Position numbers and translations under genes: made by a program. A stretch of 64,000 nt of DNA from positions 233,331 through 297,330 of the forward strand of contig JASBNA010000056.1 of assembly GCA_038087015.1 (NCBI GenBank), given 5' to 3'. This document shows, one piece after another, positions 61,129 through 64,000 of this stretch (position 1 is the first letter of the stretch; every line of letters starts with the position of its first letter). Under the pieces are notes generated by a model that was given only the letters and a program-made list of their open reading frames with translations, was not told the origin of the DNA and made no database searches. This DNA comes from Cerrena zonata. Its lineage: Eukaryota > Basidiomycota > Agaricomycetes > Polyporales > Cerrenaceae.

Positions 61129-63003
61129 TTATCGATTTTCGTCTTTAAGCACCAACTTACCATCAACTAATTTGAGAGTTTGCTTGACAATCGTGATGAT
61201 CCGTTGCTTATTGTCCTTGTGTGCGTTGACCCTATTTCTCAACCGGACTAACAATTCTTTAGTTGTTAAAGGATTATTACTGACGATATCCAAGACCTCT
61301 TTAACAGTGACGTATTCATTATTAGGGCCGCCTGAGTTCAAGTCAACATTAGCAAGATTGGTAGCAGCAGGAGTTGGAGAAGGTGAAACGCTTTGTTTTT
61401 CCTTTTTAACTTGGGGCGAGGTAGTTTGTGAAGGAGTAGAATCACGTTCAAGTTTTGCCTTCTTTTTAGGAGATTTATTGGTTTCAATTTGTCTCTTCTT
61501 GACATTTGGATTCCATACTCCTTTAGGGAAACCATTAAGGAAATCTTTTGGAGCTTTTATCACCACAAACCCATCACCAACATTTCTGGCGGTGAAAGCT
61601 CTTACATTTTCAACTTCATTTGATAAGGAATCATTTGGTTCTTCTTTTACTTTTGTTTCATCATCATCCTCACTATCATTACCACTTTCCAAATCTGATT
61701 GAGAAACATAAGGAGGATTAGTTTCCTCGTTATCGTCACTATCATAAACTCCACCTTCTGTCTTGTTTAAAACTTTACGTAATTTTTTACCTTCTTTATC
61801 GACTTTTCTTGATTTTTCAGTTTCAAATAAATCATTCAAATCATCATCCTCTTCCATATCTGCATCAGATTGACCATCAAAATGTGCAGCCTTCATCATT
61901 TCCCTTTTTATTTTTTTCTCCGATAATTTGTTTTCTTCTTCATCACCATCCATAATTGGAGCTTCTTCGTCATCGGCAAATTCCTCATCGAAATCAATAT
62001 CATCATGATCAGAATCACGATCATTTGTTTCTCCACCAGTGACGGTTCTCATTCTTCTACCACGACTAGAAGACCCCCCAACTACAGCATTACCATTTGT
62101 AGATGCATGTCTAAATCTCATATCAGGAGTAGCGCCTTCAGAAGAAGAATTATCATGCATATGTTTCATTAACCATCTTGGTGTAGTGGCATTTTTTTCC
62201 ATTTTAGCTTCAGCTTCTTCTAAAGTTAAAGTAGCGTATTTATTTCTAGGAGTAAATTTATAAACTTTTTCAGCAGGAACCATTTTAAAACCATCTTTAT
62301 CAAAGACGAATAATACATGTTGAGTATCTGAAGAACCAGCCTCATAATTACCTACAAAGACATTTTTACCGGAATAATCTTCTAAGACCCATGGATAATA
62401 TTCTTCATATCTCAATTTTCTTTTCTCTTCAGCCATTAAATTTATTTGTTTTGTTTTACGTTTAAAAACATTCTTTTTAGGCTTACGAGCACCACCATCG
62501 GGAGCCACTTGTGACATATCTGCTTGGTTTCTTTTCGCTGCATCACTTGCAGCATCTACTTCATCAGCTGCTTGAGAATCAGCTTCGTCTTCTTGAGCTC
62601 GATCTGTTTCCAGTTTTCTTGCTTCCTGATCCCTTTTACGTCGGTCAATTTCTTCTCTTGTGAGTTGAAATTGTATATTTCTAGGATCTTTTCTATGCAT
62701 TCTAACTGGCTTGGTGAAATTATTATTTATATCCACATCCTGTTTTGTTTGGAAACGTAATATATGATAACGAATATCGTCCAATTCTGCTTTAGTACAA
62801 CATTTTAATGGTATATCTTGCCATTTGGCTTCTTTCTTGACTACTGGTTGCCTGCTACCATTACTATTAGGTGTATTACCATTACTAGCAGCAGATGGTG
62901 ATGGTCTTCCTGTAGCATCACCATTAAATGATGAACTAGGTGAAAATCCATCAATCGGCTCAGACTTCACGGTCGGTTCCTTTTTCACAGGCAGTTGACT
63001 CAT
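61129..63003 (-). CDS. TFG1: TFIIF largest subunit Tfg1 (RAP74 homologue)
   Basis: The 624-residue protein has the Tfg1 dimerisation domain in pieces: WQDIPLKCCTKAELDDIRYHILRF, RMHRKDPRNIQFQLTREEIDRRKRDQ, then KLRYEEYYPWVLEDYSGKNVFVGNYEAGSSDTQHVLFVFDKDGFKMVPAEKVYKF. A charged acidic/basic linker leads to a C-terminal winged-helix (NEYVTVKEVLDIVSNNPLTTKELLVRLRNRV). S. cerevisiae Tfg1 is 735 residues. It converges on HGH1; A/T tracts lie between. Confidence 0.94.
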   Translation of the reverse strand: MSQLPVKKEPTVKSEPIDGFSPSSSFNGDATGRPSPSAASNGNTPNSNGSRQPVVKKEAKWQDIPLKCCTKAELDDIRYHILRFQTKQDVDINNNFTKPVRMHRKDPRNIQFQLTREEIDRRKRDQEARKLETDRAQEDEADSQAADEVDAASDAAKRNQADMSQVAPDGGARKPKKNVFKRKTKQINLMAEEKRKLRYEEYYPWVLEDYSGKNVFVGNYEAGSSDTQHVLFVFDKDGFKMVPAEKVYKFTPRNKYATLTLEEAEAKMEKNATTPRWLMKHMHDNSSSEGATPDMRFRHASTNGNAVVGGSSSRGRRMRTVTGGETNDRDSDHDDIDFDEEFADDEEAPIMDGDEEENKLSEKKIKREMMKAAHFDGQSDADMEEDDDLNDLFETEKSRKVDKEGKKLRKVLNKTEGGVYDSDDNEETNPPYVSQSDLESGNDSEDDDETKVKEEPNDSLSNEVENVRAFTARNVGDGFVVIKAPKDFLNGFPKGVWNPNVKKRQIETNKSPKKKAKLERDSTPSQTTSPQVKKEKQSVSPSPTPAATNLANVDLNSGGPNNEYVTVKEVLDIVSNNPLTTKELLVRLRNRVNAHKDNKQRIITIVKQTLKLVDGKLVLKDENR

Positions 63004-63586
63004 GCTTCAAGTAGTTTGATGTGTCGGTGTGTCGAGCAGTGAATATTTCCCTGATAGATCAAGCCGGTCAATCAATCTGTCAGAAGAAATAGGGCTGGAT
63101 GGCAGAAGAGAAGGTTTTCCTATAGTTTATACACTTTTTTTTCAGGTTTTTTTGCTTTTTTGGGCCACTGCAAATGTCGCTGATGTCGTGGTGCCTGCGA
63201 CATTGCAATCCATACATAAAATGGACAAACCTGGAAGAAACCAATAACCTGGTGAAATAGTCGAGGATTAGCGTTATGGCTGTAAGTAGATGGTAAGGGT
63301 AAGAGGAGTTCTGTTCAATTGCACGAATATTTGTTGTTGCTTGATCTTCCCGTTATCTTTTTTGAGCGATACCGGCACTTGAGGTTGAAAAATTTGCCGG
63401 AATTTTTTCAGTTCTACTAATACTTGTTTTTCTTTCTTTCAAGAGTATTTCTTGATTAATAAACACTGGTCACACTGTTTATCTGGTATTATCGACGGTC
63501 AGATTGAATTGTTGCTTTCAAGCGGTGAAAAGGGAAGTAAAATTGGAAGAAAACTCATTGAAGAGTCAGATCAGCTTTTGAAAACT
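63004..63586. other. TFG1-carrier divergent promoter
   Basis: No gene is seen. T-rich DNA lies at 63136-63165 and near 63425. ATG 63587 begins the carrier. Confidence 0.5.
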
Positions 63587-64000
63587 ATGTCATTGGTGAT
63601 TAAAGATAAAGAAGATAAGATCCTAGACGGACCAAGTGTCCAGGAGAAAGCCCCTCCACCGAAGTATATTGGGTTTGTTGCGGGGATGTTTTCTGGTGTT
63701 ACCAAGAATGCAGTTGGACATCCGTTTGATACGGTTAAGGTGAGATTGCAAACGTCAGAAGGTAGATTCAAAGGACCGATGGATTGTGTTTGGCAAACAT
63801 TCAAGGCAGAAGGATTCAGAGGTTTTTACAAAGGGTTTACTCCACCATTGGTTGGTTGGATTATGATGGATTCCGTTATGTTGGGATCGTTGCATGTATA
63901 TAGAAGATACGTCAAGGATTACATTTACCCAGAAGAAACTAAATTACCCTTGATGGGCCATGTGATGGCAGGATTGGGGAGTGGATGGACTGTGTCATTT
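63587..64000 (+). CDS. Mitochondrial carrier family protein, 5' part (runs off the window)
   Basis: An open frame of 138 codons from ATG 63587 reaches the window end. YIGFVAGMFSGVTKNAVGHPFDTVKVRLQT contains the carrier signature PxDTxKxRLQ. It is followed by EGFRGFYKGFTPPLVGW, which closes repeat one, and LMGHVMAGLGSGWTVSF begins repeat two. It belongs to the SLC25 family of inner-membrane exchangers. The substrate cannot be assigned from this part. Confidence 0.85.
   Translation, partial: MSLVIKDKEDKILDGPSVQEKAPPPKYIGFVAGMFSGVTKNAVGHPFDTVKVRLQTSEGRFKGPMDCVWQTFKAEGFRGFYKGFTPPLVGWIMMDSVMLGSLHVYRRYVKDYIYPEETKLPLMGHVMAGLGSGWTVSF

Overview
The window reads as nuclear DNA of a budding yeast (Saccharomycotina), most likely from the CTG-Ser clade (Debaryomycetaceae/Metschnikowiaceae). 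Genes are compact and nearly intron-free, with AT-rich intergenic DNA. Orthologues of well-known yeast genes are recognisable (PPX1, IPA1, CSM3, RPN10, MET5, SRP21, PMT1, DOA10/SSM4, TAF13, ALG13, DUS1, SDO1, ZUO1, GLC8, ARL1, TYR1, ERG8, CPS1, HGH1, TFG1). There is a small Candida-type GPI wall protein of the Pga59/Pga62 kind. In-frame CTG codons are scarce in conserved cores, and one in ERG8 falls where I recall Ser in the S. cerevisiae protein. If the code is CTG=Ser, standard-table translations show false Leu at those codons.

Layout. 0-5.6 kb: PPX1 and IPA1 convergent with overlapping stops, then two convergent paralogues of an Atg40/REEP-like membrane protein. 6.6-8.8 kb (minus) and 35.2-37.2 kb (plus): two copies of a multidomain gene with an N-terminal repeat module, a PD-(D/E)xK nuclease-like domain and a protein-kinase-like domain, each copy broken by an indel in the kinase domain. 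9.9-18.6 kb: CSM3, a GAF protein, RPN10, a small unknown gene, MET5. 18.6-26.6 kb: a repeat-rich stretch holding an intron-containing tRNA-Tyr, a VTC5-like SPX gene, SRP21 and a spliced MDG1/CRP1-like gene. 26.6-34.5 kb: PMT1, DOA10, TAF13, ALG13. 37.9-50.3 kb: C2H2/fungal TF, DUS1, acyl-protein thioesterase, GPI wall protein, SDO1, ZUO1, GLC8, ARL1. 50.4-64 kb: TYR1/ERG8 divergent pair, a UPF0658 Golgi protein, a tandem pair of AIM2-like hydrolases, CPS1-like, HGH1, TFG1 and the start of a mitochondrial carrier.

Regulation visible in the sequence: CACGTGA boxes before MET5 and SDO1, a Pho4-type CACGTGGG before the VTC5-like gene, an MCB (ACGCGT) before CSM3, a PACE-like site before RPN10, a PAC-like site before DUS1, and a recurring Rap1-like 12-mer ACACCCGTACAC in several promoters.

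An important caveat: at least seven conserved single-copy genes (RPN10, TF, SDO1, GLC8, UPF0658, CPS1, HGH1) are each split by one single-base indel in or next to a homopolymer. This pattern points to residual assembly error more than to real gene loss. It also affects how the breaks in the nuclease-kinase copies should be read.
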